DNA from: Armatimonadota bacterium
Lineage (GTDB): Bacteria > Armatimonadota > Fimbriimonadia > Fimbriimonadales > Fimbriimonadaceae
Direction of reading: 5' to 3'
DNA length: 64,000 bases
Assembly: GCA_027451905.1 (NCBI GenBank)
Contig: DAIDHV010000007.1
Coordinates: 62,001-126,000 of the forward strand
Below, one piece after another: positions 52,283 through 60,108 of this stretch. A program made the translations under genes and the position numbers. The notes under the pieces are model-generated. The model made no database searches and had not been told where the DNA came from. It worked only from the letters and a program-made list of their open reading frames with translations. The first letter of the stretch is position 1. Each line of letters begins with the position of its first letter.

Positions 52283-54604
52283 TTAGCCACCGGTTGAAAG
52301 GCCAGAGGATAAGCTGTTCGAAGTATTTGCGGTTGCGCTTGAACTTGTTGAACTGAGCAAGCTTGTTAAGCCGGCCCCCTGTTGCTGATACTGAGCAATC
52401 ATGTTCTCCATGTTTGCAAATTCGGCAGTCAGTTGCTGTTGCTCTTGATTAAGCTGGTCTTGCAAGTTGGTAATTTGACTGTTGATATCGTTAATCTGAT
52501 TAGTAAAGGACTGCAAATCTTGAGTGATGTAACCAGAAGACGGGTCTGTCATATTGGCAACCATACTTTGGACCTCGGTTGCGATTCCAGATGAATAAGT
52601 TAAGGATCCAACCGCTCCGGTAGCTGAACCGGTGTATTGAATTTGCAATCCATCGGTGGTAGCATTTCCGGAATTGCCAACTAAGTACTGCCCGTTGCCA
52701 GTAGCAGTTTCTCCGTTGATTGTTCCGGCAACATCCACTCCGGCCACTACTGTCGCTTGGCCGGTGGTGCCAATTCCACTGTTATTTGATGCTGCCGCTT
52801 GGTTGGAGACCACCGAGAAGTTGCTTTGGGCGCCATACATCTTGCTGGTAATGACCAATTGGCCGTTAGATACGGATGCCACAACTAAGTTTTGCAAGGT
52901 TGGATCGGAGTTGATCTTGGCAACAGTTTGAGCCTGAGTGCTGTTAATATCCAAGGTAAGCGCATAAGGGCTTGATCCAATCAAAGTGCCGGAGAAAGTC
53001 AAAGTCTCGCTGGCAGGATTTGCAGTTGTTTGGGCTACGCTTGCAGTTGCTGAACTCTGAGTAGCGGCTTGTGAAATATTGATAGCATAGGCACTGCCGG
53101 TAGAATGGGATTTGTCGGTACTGGTCACGTACTGAATCTGCGGATTTGTTGATACCCCAGAAGCGGCAAACACGTTAGCGACTGCCTGAGGGTTGGTGCT
53201 CATGGCGTTGTTAAGGGTTGTTTGATCAACGGTTAGATTCCCATTCTGGTCCAATGAAAAGCCAAGCTGCGCCAAATTTGTGTACTGACCAGTCAACCCG
53301 GGAACATTCGAGAACAATGACGCGGAAAGCTGTGATGTCACTTCCTGGGTTGTAAAATCGCCAAAGAGCGGACCGGTTTGATACGTCGTGGGATTCATCT
53401 GGCTGTTCTGGGCAACAAATCCAACGATCGCATTGTAGGCACTGACAAAGTTTTGGATATTGTTATTGATGCCGGAAGTATCAGTAGAAAGAGATATTGT
53501 AGAACTTGCAGGACTAGAGCTTGTGCCTTTCAGGAGCGTTAGCGATACACCAGGAATAGCACTTGTGACCGTATTGGAACTGCTTGTTAGGTTCACTCCG
53601 TCAAGTGAATACTTGGCATCCGCTCCTGCTACCAACTGGTTTCCCGTAGACGACTGGAGGATGCCAATGGCCCCGAGCAAGTTATTTGGGTCGGCAAATG
53701 TCGGGGTTGAACTTGCTCCCGTTATCTGCAAACTATAGCTGGTTGTGCCGTTGGTTGTTGTTGAAGCCACGGTTGCAGTGGCTCCGGAACCTGAACTGTT
53801 GATTTTGTCGGCGACTGACTGCAACGAATCAGTAGAGTAGTCAACTGAGATGTTCGTTCCATTAACCGTGATGGTTCCCGCCGTATTTGCCGTCATGCCC
53901 AGCAAACTGCCAATTGATGACGAACTGGAAGACAGGCCGTAGCTTTGGGCTCCATTTGTAATGGCTTGCCTCACGCTGGCGCTGCCAGTCACGATCCCAA
54001 GTGAATTGAGAACCCCACCGCTCACGTCCGACATCTGAATGGCATTGGACGCTCCCGTTGCGTTAGAAGTAATCGTCAAATAAGAATTACCAGTTCCCCC
54101 ATTGATGAGGCTTGCGGTGACCGCGGCACCGCTGGAGTTGATAGACTGAGCAATTGTGGTGAGGGAGTCGCTGGCAGAAACATTAACTGAATGGCCATCA
54201 ATAACAAAGGTTCCAGATAGGTTCAAGGCACTGGTTGTATCGTTCTGGGCTGAAGTCGCTACTTTTTGTGCGGTTGCCAATCCCGATACAACCAGGTTAT
54301 AGACGCCTTGCTGAGCACCGGCACCTGCGGTTACGTTGGCAACCGTCGTGTCACTGCTGGTTGCAGCTACGGCTTGGAAGTCTGCCTGAGTTGACAGAGC
54401 CTGACCGGCGCTGGCAAAGGCTTGGACATCAGCTTGAAGCTGCTGCACAGCAGATTGCTGAGTTGTAATGGTTTGCTCTTGATTTTGAAGGTTTGTGATG
54501 GGCTGCTGACCAAGCTGAAGCAACTTAGAAATGATGCTTTGAGTATTGACACCACTGGCTAGGCCAGAAAATGTAATTCCGCTAACTGGTCCGGTTGAGC
54601 TCAT
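52283..54604 (-). CDS. fliD: Flagellar hook-associated protein 2 (filament cap)
   Basis: Forms the cap under which flagellin subunits assemble. The N-terminal FliD domain (GITFSGLASGVNTQSIISKLLQLGQQPI) and C-terminal domain (SGYITQDLQSFTNQINDINSQITNLQDQLNQ, a coiled coil) are clear. The middle is a long Ser/Thr/Asn/Gly-rich region with repeated beta modules of the flagellin-hook type (TFVIDGHSVNVSASDSLTTIAQSINSS and ITVNGTNISVDYSTDSLQSVADKINSS). At 773 aa it is longer than most FliD (about 450-650). It lies 4 nt after the HDOD gene on the same strand; other flagellar genes are not in the window. Confidence 0.92.
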   Translation of the reverse strand: MSSTGPVSGITFSGLASGVNTQSIISKLLQLGQQPITNLQNQEQTITTQQSAVQQLQADVQAFASAGQALSTQADFQAVAATSSDTTVANVTAGAGAQQGVYNLVVSGLATAQKVATSAQNDTTSALNLSGTFVIDGHSVNVSASDSLTTIAQSINSSGAAVTASLINGGTGNSYLTITSNATGASNAIQMSDVSGGVLNSLGIVTGSASVRQAITNGAQSYGLSSSSSSIGSLLGMTANTAGTITVNGTNISVDYSTDSLQSVADKINSSGSGATATVASTTTNGTTSYSLQITGASSTPTFADPNNLLGAIGILQSSTGNQLVAGADAKYSLDGVNLTSSSNTVTSAIPGVSLTLLKGTSSSPASSTISLSTDTSGINNNIQNFVSAYNAIVGFVAQNSQMNPTTYQTGPLFGDFTTQEVTSQLSASLFSNVPGLTGQYTNLAQLGFSLDQNGNLTVDQTTLNNAMSTNPQAVANVFAASGVSTNPQIQYVTSTDKSHSTGSAYAINISQAATQSSATASVAQTTANPASETLTFSGTLIGSSPYALTLDINSTQAQTVAKINSDPTLQNLVVASVSNGQLVITSKMYGAQSNFSVVSNQAAASNNSGIGTTGQATVVAGVDVAGTINGETATGNGQYLVGNSGNATTDGLQIQYTGSATGAVGSLTYSSGIATEVQSMVANMTDPSSGYITQDLQSFTNQINDINSQITNLQDQLNQEQQQLTAEFANMENMIAQYQQQGAGLTSLLSSTSSSATANTSNSLSSGLSTGG

Positions 54605-54608
54605 TGTT

Positions 54609-55481
54609 TTACGCCGCCAATTGACTGACGACCCCTTTCATTGATTCCACTTTATGTTGAACTTCATCGATAAGCTGCTTCATTTGACCAGACTCAAAAT
54701 TGAGCCACTCTGCCGCAACAGGATCGATGAGAGGTGAATACGGATATTCGTCTCTCTCATAAAGATATTTGGTAATTTCGTCTCCGATATGAAGAGGAAA
54801 ACAAAGAACTTCTGATTCTAAGGTAAACGGCCCTTCATGAGATTCAATCAGCCCGCACAGGGCATTCGGCAGGTTCCAAATTCGGCAAATTTCTCCACCA
54901 ATTTGGTCATGGGTGACGCCTAAGATCTCTCGTTCAACAAGGTAAAGAGGTCGACGGTCTTCTGCCCATGAAGTTAGCACTTCGTTGTAAAACTCGGGAA
55001 AGTTGGCGAAAAGAAAGAGCTTGCCAATATCGTGAAGCAGTCCACCGACAAAGAGGACATCAAGGTCAAGGGCTCTGATTTTCTTATTAACGCCAATTAA
55101 ATGAGTTGCGTGGGCAGTTGCAAACGAGTGAAGCCAGAACTTAGAAAGACCACCTTTATCGAACTGGGTCTTGGAAATGGCGGACACTGCACTCATGCCA
55201 AGAACGATGTTTCGAATTTGCATGACCCCAAGAAGAACACAAGCTTGGTTTAAGCTAGAAACATTTCCGGGCAGGCCATAATAAGCCGAGTTAACAACTC
55301 GCAGGGCCTTAGCCGCAATCGCTGGGTCTGCTTGCAATATCGCTTCTAGTTTAGAAGGTGACGCATCTGGTTTTTCGGATTCGGCAAGGACCTTATTAGC
55401 AACAGCTGGAAGTGGGGGCAAATCGCCCAAGGATCGAAGAATGGCTTTGCGTGCAAACGCGGTTGATGGAATTACGCTCAA
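54609..55481 (-). CDS. HDOD-domain signalling protein
   Basis: A 290-residue HDOD protein (SLGDLPPLPAVANKVLAE, SYY-type helix RVVNSAYYGLPGNVSSL, LLGVMQIRNIVLG, and an intact HD pair in GGLLHDIGKLFLF). HDOD proteins act in regulation of motility and chemotaxis without proven catalysis. The start is TTG 55481 with AGGAG 6 nt upstream, the strongest ribosome site in this region. It precedes fliD by 4 nt, so a role in flagellar control is likely. Confidence 0.88.
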   Translation of the reverse strand: MSVIPSTAFARKAILRSLGDLPPLPAVANKVLAESEKPDASPSKLEAILQADPAIAAKALRVVNSAYYGLPGNVSSLNQACVLLGVMQIRNIVLGMSAVSAISKTQFDKGGLSKFWLHSFATAHATHLIGVNKKIRALDLDVLFVGGLLHDIGKLFLFANFPEFYNEVLTSWAEDRRPLYLVEREILGVTHDQIGGEICRIWNLPNALCGLIESHEGPFTLESEVLCFPLHIGDEITKYLYERDEYPYSPLIDPVAAEWLNFESGQMKQLIDEVQHKVESMKGVVSQLAA

Positions 55482-55544
55482 AGAAGTCTCCTGCTTACAT
55501 TATTGGCATCACCCAATCCAAAATTTACATAGCGTTTTAACTAG

Positions 55545-55550
55545 TAAACT
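55545..55550 (+). promoter_or_regulatory. Candidate -10 box, leaderless start of the HAD gene
   Basis: TAAACT, then 6 nt, then GTG 55557: the same hexamer and the same spacing as in front of the UDG gene. No Shine-Dalgarno. Confidence 0.5.
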
Positions 55551-55556
55551 AAGATC

Positions 55557-56369
55557 GTGCCAAGGATCAAACTTGTTGCAGTTGACATAGACGGCACCCT
55601 TGCAGACTCCAGCAGAGCCGTTTCAGTGGCAAATCGAAACGCAATCCAGGATCTAAAAAGCCAGGGAATCATTGTTGTTCTGGCAAGCGGGAGAATTGGC
55701 TGGAGTGTCGAGACGTTTCAAAGAGCGGTGGGGTTAGAAGGCTATCCGTTCATTGGGACCAATGGCTGTGAAGTTGTCTCCTGGAATCAAACTCGTATCC
55801 AAGAAAGCTGGTTGGGCCAAGATCACAAAAAGATTGCCGTTACCATCAGCCAAAAAGAAGATATCCATATGAACGGGTACGCACCCGCCGACCTTTACTT
55901 CACTAAGAATGGCAAATTTGCAGAAATCTACAAGAGCCGAGTTTCTGGCGCCAACCCCGTGATTGTTGAGCCCCAAACGTTTCTGAATGTAGACTTACTA
56001 AAAGTTCTCTTTATTGCCGACCCGAGTCATATTGATTCCGTTCTCGATCAATATCAAGGTGAATTTGAATCTGGAAAAGTTGAGCTCACTCGAAGCGAGC
56101 CTGAATATCTGGAATTCCTCCCCTCGGGAGCTTCAAAAGGAACCGGTCTACAGTATCTGTGCCAAGTACTTGGCATCAACCAAGCAGAAGTTGCCGCGAT
56201 CGGCGATTATTATAATGATCTGGAGATGCTAGAGTGGGCTGGGTTTTCCGGCGCAATGGGAAACGCTCCAACCGACCTTAAGTCCAAGGTTGATGTGGTT
56301 GTTCAAGACAACACCTCTAGCGGGGTTGCCGAGTTCTTGGCAATGGTTTCCGCTCCTGAGCCTGTTTAA
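55557..56369 (+). CDS. Cof-type HAD phosphatase
   Basis: A 270-residue HAD hydrolase of the Cof/YbiV branch: the nucleophile motif AVDIDGTLADSSRAV, ASGR, and the metal site in AIGDYYNDLEML. A C2-type cap of about 110 residues lies between motifs 2 and 3. Such enzymes dephosphorylate sugar phosphates or flavin intermediates in the cytoplasm. The GTG start is probably leaderless. It converges on coaX with a 4-nt overlap. Confidence 0.9.
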   Translation: MPRIKLVAVDIDGTLADSSRAVSVANRNAIQDLKSQGIIVVLASGRIGWSVETFQRAVGLEGYPFIGTNGCEVVSWNQTRIQESWLGQDHKKIAVTISQKEDIHMNGYAPADLYFTKNGKFAEIYKSRVSGANPVIVEPQTFLNVDLLKVLFIADPSHIDSVLDQYQGEFESGKVELTRSEPEYLEFLPSGASKGTGLQYLCQVLGINQAEVAAIGDYYNDLEMLEWAGFSGAMGNAPTDLKSKVDVVVQDNTSSGVAEFLAMVSAPEPV

Positions 56370-57136
56370 TCACTTCGAACGGCGCGATCATGAGCAATCA
56401 GAATTCCATGTAAAGTCAAGTTTGGAAGATAATCTCCAAGGGCCTGGCAAACTTCCTTAAACAGAGATCCTAATCCGCCGGTTACAAGAACTTCCGCCCC
56501 TCCAAGTTCAAAGGATATCTGGGTAGCAAGTCCATCAATTCCATGAGCATAGCCAAGTACTAGGCCGCTCCGAATCGCATCTGGGGTATTTCTGCCAATG
56601 GCTTGCTCCGGTGCAGACAGAGAAATGTGAGGAAGCTTTGAGGTCCTTTCAAACAAGGAGGCGGCGGCCACTCTTGGACCTGGCAATATAGCACCGCCTA
56701 AGTACCTTCCTTCTTTGTCGATTGCGTCAAAAGTTGTTGCCGTGCCAAAATCCACAATGACCAATGGCGGCTTTTTGATTTGGAGAGCGGCCAGAGCGTT
56801 TGCAATTCGGTCGGCACCGACTGCCGATGGAGTCTCGTACAAGATTTCAATCCCCAAATTCTGCTCTGGCTGCAAAAAGTATGGCTTGCATAGCAGCCAG
56901 TTTTGGCTAAAGCTTTCCAGGGCCCGGTCCAAAGACGGGACTACACTGGCGATAGAAACGTCTTCAAATATGGGCCGCGTATGAAACCGGTGGAAGTACA
57001 TCCCAAAGAATTCAGCTCCGATTTGATCTTCAGTTTTGTCTCGATCGGTTTTGGTTCGGAAAACAGCTTCCCATTTGCCAAAATTGTAAATCCCAAAACA
57101 AACGTGGGAATTTCCTGCGTCAATCGCCAAGCGCAT
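56366..57136 (-). CDS. coaX: Type III pantothenate kinase
   Basis: Phosphorylates pantothenate, the first step of coenzyme A synthesis; type III needs a monovalent cation and is not feedback-inhibited. Seen are AIDAGNSHVCFGIY, GADRIANALAAL, IVDFGTATTFDAID and the GGAILPGPRVAAASLFE region, in the usual order, in 256 aa. Its start lies 17 nt inside the end of glmM. Confidence 0.94.
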   Translation of the reverse strand: MRLAIDAGNSHVCFGIYNFGKWEAVFRTKTDRDKTEDQIGAEFFGMYFHRFHTRPIFEDVSIASVVPSLDRALESFSQNWLLCKPYFLQPEQNLGIEILYETPSAVGADRIANALAALQIKKPPLVIVDFGTATTFDAIDKEGRYLGGAILPGPRVAAASLFERTSKLPHISLSAPEQAIGRNTPDAIRSGLVLGYAHGIDGLATQISFELGGAEVLVTGGLGSLFKEVCQALGDYLPNLTLHGILIAHDRAVRSD

Positions 57137-58499
57137 GAGTCAAATCAACCTCACTCTCAATTTCCGCCCCCAGATGGTTCTTCATCACTTTGACCAGCAA
57201 ACTAGAAACTTCGTTGCGCGCTGCGATGCTTTTGGCCTCAATCATCAGTCTAAGAATCGGCTGGGTTCCACTTGCCCTCAAATTGACCCTTCCAAGGCCA
57301 CCCAGCTCGGCTTGAGCATTTTTGACTGCATCCACCACAACTTGATTTTGATCCCATCCCCGCGCATCTTTAACCTTCAAATTATAAAGGGTCTGCGGCC
57401 AAGACTCATAGAAATCATGGACTTCCGATGCCTTGAGTCCAGTTTCACTGAGTATTTTGATGAACTCTATTGCGGTCATTATGCCATCACCAGTTGGACC
57501 GTGATGCGGAATGATGATGTGACCGCTTTGCTCACCACCTGCCGGAGAATGAGATTGTTCAACCAGTTGTTGAACATATTTATCACCAACCTTCGCTTGA
57601 AGAAGCTCGACTCCAATACCGTTCAAGTACTCTTTAAGCCCTCCATTAGACATTACGGTTCCCACCACAGACTTTGCTGAAAGGCCGTGTTTACGCAACC
57701 GAAAGGCGAAAGCCGCCAAGAACCGATCTCCGTTAATGAGCCTGCCTTTTTCATCTGAAAACACGCATCTGTCGGCATCCCCGTCAAAAGCAATGCCAAG
57801 ATCGGCATTGAGTTCTAATGTCTTTTGTTGGACAACTTGAGGCTTGGTTGCACCCCCAGTGTGGTTGATATTAAGGCCATCTGGCTCACATCCAATTTTG
57901 ATAACCTCCATTCCAAGCTCTTTCAAGAGTCTCGGTGCCAGTTCATAAGAGGCGCCATTAGCACAGTCCACTACAACCTTTAGATTCTTGAGTGGCCTAT
58001 CTGCAGCCGCTTTGAGGTGCCAAAAATATCCATCCCTGATTTCAGCCCCCTCTGCTGTCGAACCTAGACCCGTCCCAACTGGACGATTAAACTTATGGCC
58101 TTCAAAGAGAGACTCAGCCTCTGACTCAATCTCTTCCATGAGCTTTTTGCCATCGGGACCAAAAAACTTGATCCCGTTGTCTTGGGCGGGGTTATGGCTT
58201 GCGGAAATAACAACCCCAAGAGAAAAGTCTCCCCGCCGAACTGCATAACTAGCGGCAGGAGTCGGTAGAACGCCTCCGTTGGTCACATTCCAGCCCGCAG
58301 CAAGAAAAGCTGAAGAGATGGAAAGCTGTAGCATTTCACCGCTTTGCCTTGTGTCTCGAATGATAATGGCGCGTTTCTGAAATCCGCGAGCCGTGCAAAC
58401 TTCTGCAATTGCCGATCCCGCTTTGATCGCTAATTCTGGGGTCAGGATCTGATTCGCAATTCCTCGGATGCCATCGGTACCAAAGTACGGCTTGCTCAC
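57120..58499 (-). CDS. glmM: Phosphoglucosamine mutase
   Basis: Converts glucosamine-6-phosphate to glucosamine-1-phosphate for UDP-GlcNAc, needed for peptidoglycan and lipopolysaccharide. It has the four-domain hexomutase fold: FGTDGIRGIAN, the phosphoserine loop VVISASHNPAQDNGIKFF, the metal loop FDGDADRCVF, GGEQSGHII and the phosphate-binding RASGTQPILRLMIEA. The length (459 aa) is typical. It overlaps grpE by 4 nt at its start and coaX by 17 nt at its end. Confidence 0.95.
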   Translation of the reverse strand: MSKPYFGTDGIRGIANQILTPELAIKAGSAIAEVCTARGFQKRAIIIRDTRQSGEMLQLSISSAFLAAGWNVTNGGVLPTPAASYAVRRGDFSLGVVISASHNPAQDNGIKFFGPDGKKLMEEIESEAESLFEGHKFNRPVGTGLGSTAEGAEIRDGYFWHLKAAADRPLKNLKVVVDCANGASYELAPRLLKELGMEVIKIGCEPDGLNINHTGGATKPQVVQQKTLELNADLGIAFDGDADRCVFSDEKGRLINGDRFLAAFAFRLRKHGLSAKSVVGTVMSNGGLKEYLNGIGVELLQAKVGDKYVQQLVEQSHSPAGGEQSGHIIIPHHGPTGDGIMTAIEFIKILSETGLKASEVHDFYESWPQTLYNLKVKDARGWDQNQVVVDAVKNAQAELGGLGRVNLRASGTQPILRLMIEAKSIAARNEVSSLLVKVMKNHLGAEIESEVDLTHALGD

Positions 58500-59074
58500 G
58501 ACTTTTTGGAAACTTTAACCCGTGCGGGGCGAATCACTTTGTCAGCAAGTTTGTAACCCGATGCAAGTTCCGCTGTCACCGTATTTTCATCGTGCTCTTC
58601 AGAAACTTCCACCGAAATAGCTTCATGAAGCTCGGGGTCAAATGGCCTTCCATGAGAATCGATCTTTTTCACACCATGCTGCTCTAGCATTTGCCGAAGC
58701 TGCCTCTCGATGAGTTTGATCCCTTCAATGACGGATTCTAGTGTGGCACCGGAATCTACGGCTGTGATCGTTCGCTCAAAATTATCCAAAACACCGATCA
58801 AATCAAGAACAACAGATTCCTTCGCGGAGGTTCTCAGTGCCTGCTTATCTGCCTCAACTCGCTTTCTATAGTTTTGAAAGTCAGCCAGTGAGCGTAGCAA
58901 CTGATCTTTATAAGAATCTCGTTCCGCTTCAACTTTTAACAAAGTCTCTTGCAAGGCATTCATCTCACCGGAACCTGAGCTGTTTTCATTGCTCGATGCC
59001 TCAGCGGTGGTGCCAGAATCAGGATTTTCAGTCACCTGGTTAGGGGTGCTTTCGTTGCTTTTTTCGTGTTTCAA
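58496..59074 (-). CDS. grpE: GrpE nucleotide-exchange factor for DnaK
   Basis: Releases ADP from DnaK. The C-terminal beta domain is clear (VKKIDSHGRPFDPELHEAISV, ELASGYKLADKVIRPARVKVSK), as is the long dimer helix ending LADFQNYRKRVEADKQ. The open frame reaches back to 59170 inside the EamA gene, but that segment (GCLLPVTEDLLLLPRG) is not GrpE-like. TTG 59074 gives a normal 193 aa and has TAAAAT 7 nt upstream (59082-59087), so it is preferred. DnaK and DnaJ are not in the window. Confidence 0.9.
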   Translation of the reverse strand: MKHEKSNESTPNQVTENPDSGTTAEASSNENSSGSGEMNALQETLLKVEAERDSYKDQLLRSLADFQNYRKRVEADKQALRTSAKESVVLDLIGVLDNFERTITAVDSGATLESVIEGIKLIERQLRQMLEQHGVKKIDSHGRPFDPELHEAISVEVSEEHDENTVTAELASGYKLADKVIRPARVKVSKKS

Positions 59075-59081
59075 TGTTGCT

Positions 59082-59087
59082 ATTTTA
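59082..59087 (-). promoter_or_regulatory. Candidate -10 box deciding the grpE start
   Basis: TAAAAT on the minus strand stands 7 nt before TTG 59074, in line with the other leaderless-type starts of the window. Confidence 0.45.
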
Positions 59088-59114
59088 CCGCTTGAGGACC
59101 CTGATTTGATACCT

Positions 59115-60050
59115 CTAGGCAAGAGAAGTAGGTCTTCTGTCACTGGCAATAAACAACCCGAAAAGGACAAGCGCAGTGCCGATTAAAAACGAAATCCCTA
59201 ATCTCTCTTTTAAAAGTGCCATCGCAAAGAGGCCGGTCCAGATTGGCAGCAGCATTTGATACCGTGTTGTTCGGCTAGGGCCAATTTGGCTAACTCCCTT
59301 ATAAAACAGCGTAAAGCCAACAATTCCAGAAAATATGGCGCTGTAAAGCATTCCTAACCAAGAGGAAACCCAGATATGCCTCCAATCCATTCTGGTAACC
59401 GGAATGATGCCATAAGCAAAAAGAAGGGGGAAAGCACCGGTCATGCTTAGAGTAAAAAGCCTCAATGAGCTATAGTTCTTGTGCAATTTTGGCATCATTA
59501 ACGCCGCGTGGGTCCACAGCAAAACCGATCCTAAGACCAAAAGATTGCCAATCGCATGGCTGCCGGTGCTTGCATTCAATGGAAATTCCACAACTCCGAT
59601 TCCTCCCAGTCCCAAAAGAATTCCGAAGAAGGTTTTGAGTCTCCAGCCTTCTCGCTTCATAAAACACGCGCCGATGGCTGTGAATAAGGGGGCGCTTGAA
59701 AACACGAGGGCACCCTCTGGCGGGATAGTCAGGTTCATTCCATTCATAAACACCACCATATAGACACCCATATTGACAAATCCAAGGTAAAGAACTTGCC
59801 ATGCGTCCTCTTTCTGCAGCGGAGTGAGGTCTTTTTTGACAAGGCAAACAATCCACAATCCAGCCCACATAATGAGAAACCGAAAAAGGAGCGCGGCTGG
59901 GACCGTCCACGAGAGAAAAATGAACTTGAGGGAGACGTAGTTTAGCCCCCAAATCATAATCGCAAAGAATGCAAAAGAATTTAGTCCAACACGGAGGTTC
60001 TGTGGGGATCCCGTTGGAGACTCAGGTTTTGCATCAACTTCCAGTTCCAC
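59115..60050 (-). CDS. EamA/DMT-family transporter
   Basis: A 311-residue drug/metabolite transporter with ten hydrophobic helices in two EamA repeats (first about 22-150, second about 170-300). The helix-1 motif FAIMIWGLNYVSLKF (W-G-x-N-x-x) is typical. It may export amino acids or metabolites. The GTG start at 60050 has TAAACT 8 nt upstream (60059-60064) and a GGG just before. Its end overlaps the open frame of grpE but not the preferred start. Confidence 0.87.
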   Translation of the reverse strand: MELEVDAKPESPTGSPQNLRVGLNSFAFFAIMIWGLNYVSLKFIFLSWTVPAALLFRFLIMWAGLWIVCLVKKDLTPLQKEDAWQVLYLGFVNMGVYMVVFMNGMNLTIPPEGALVFSSAPLFTAIGACFMKREGWRLKTFFGILLGLGGIGVVEFPLNASTGSHAIGNLLVLGSVLLWTHAALMMPKLHKNYSSLRLFTLSMTGAFPLLFAYGIIPVTRMDWRHIWVSSWLGMLYSAIFSGIVGFTLFYKGVSQIGPSRTTRYQMLLPIWTGLFAMALLKERLGISFLIGTALVLFGLFIASDRRPTSLA

Positions 60051-60058
60051 CCCTTTTT

Positions 60059-60064
60059 AGTTTA
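60059..60064 (-). promoter_or_regulatory. Candidate -10 box before the EamA gene
   Basis: TAAACT on the minus strand, 8 nt before GTG 60050; the third occurrence of this hexamer directly before a GTG start in the window. Confidence 0.45.
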
Positions 60065-60108
60065 CGGCAGAAGTTAGATTGTTAACTAAACCGGCCCAGA
60101 CCATACGG

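Noticed and set aside
52283-54604. Repeat array or CRISPR-like element
   Set aside because: The repetition is low-complexity Ser/Thr/Asn codons of fliD; there are no regular direct repeats with spacers.
59075-59170. N-terminal extension of grpE
   Set aside because: The extra residues are hydrophobic and unlike GrpE, lie inside the EamA gene, and have no ribosome site.
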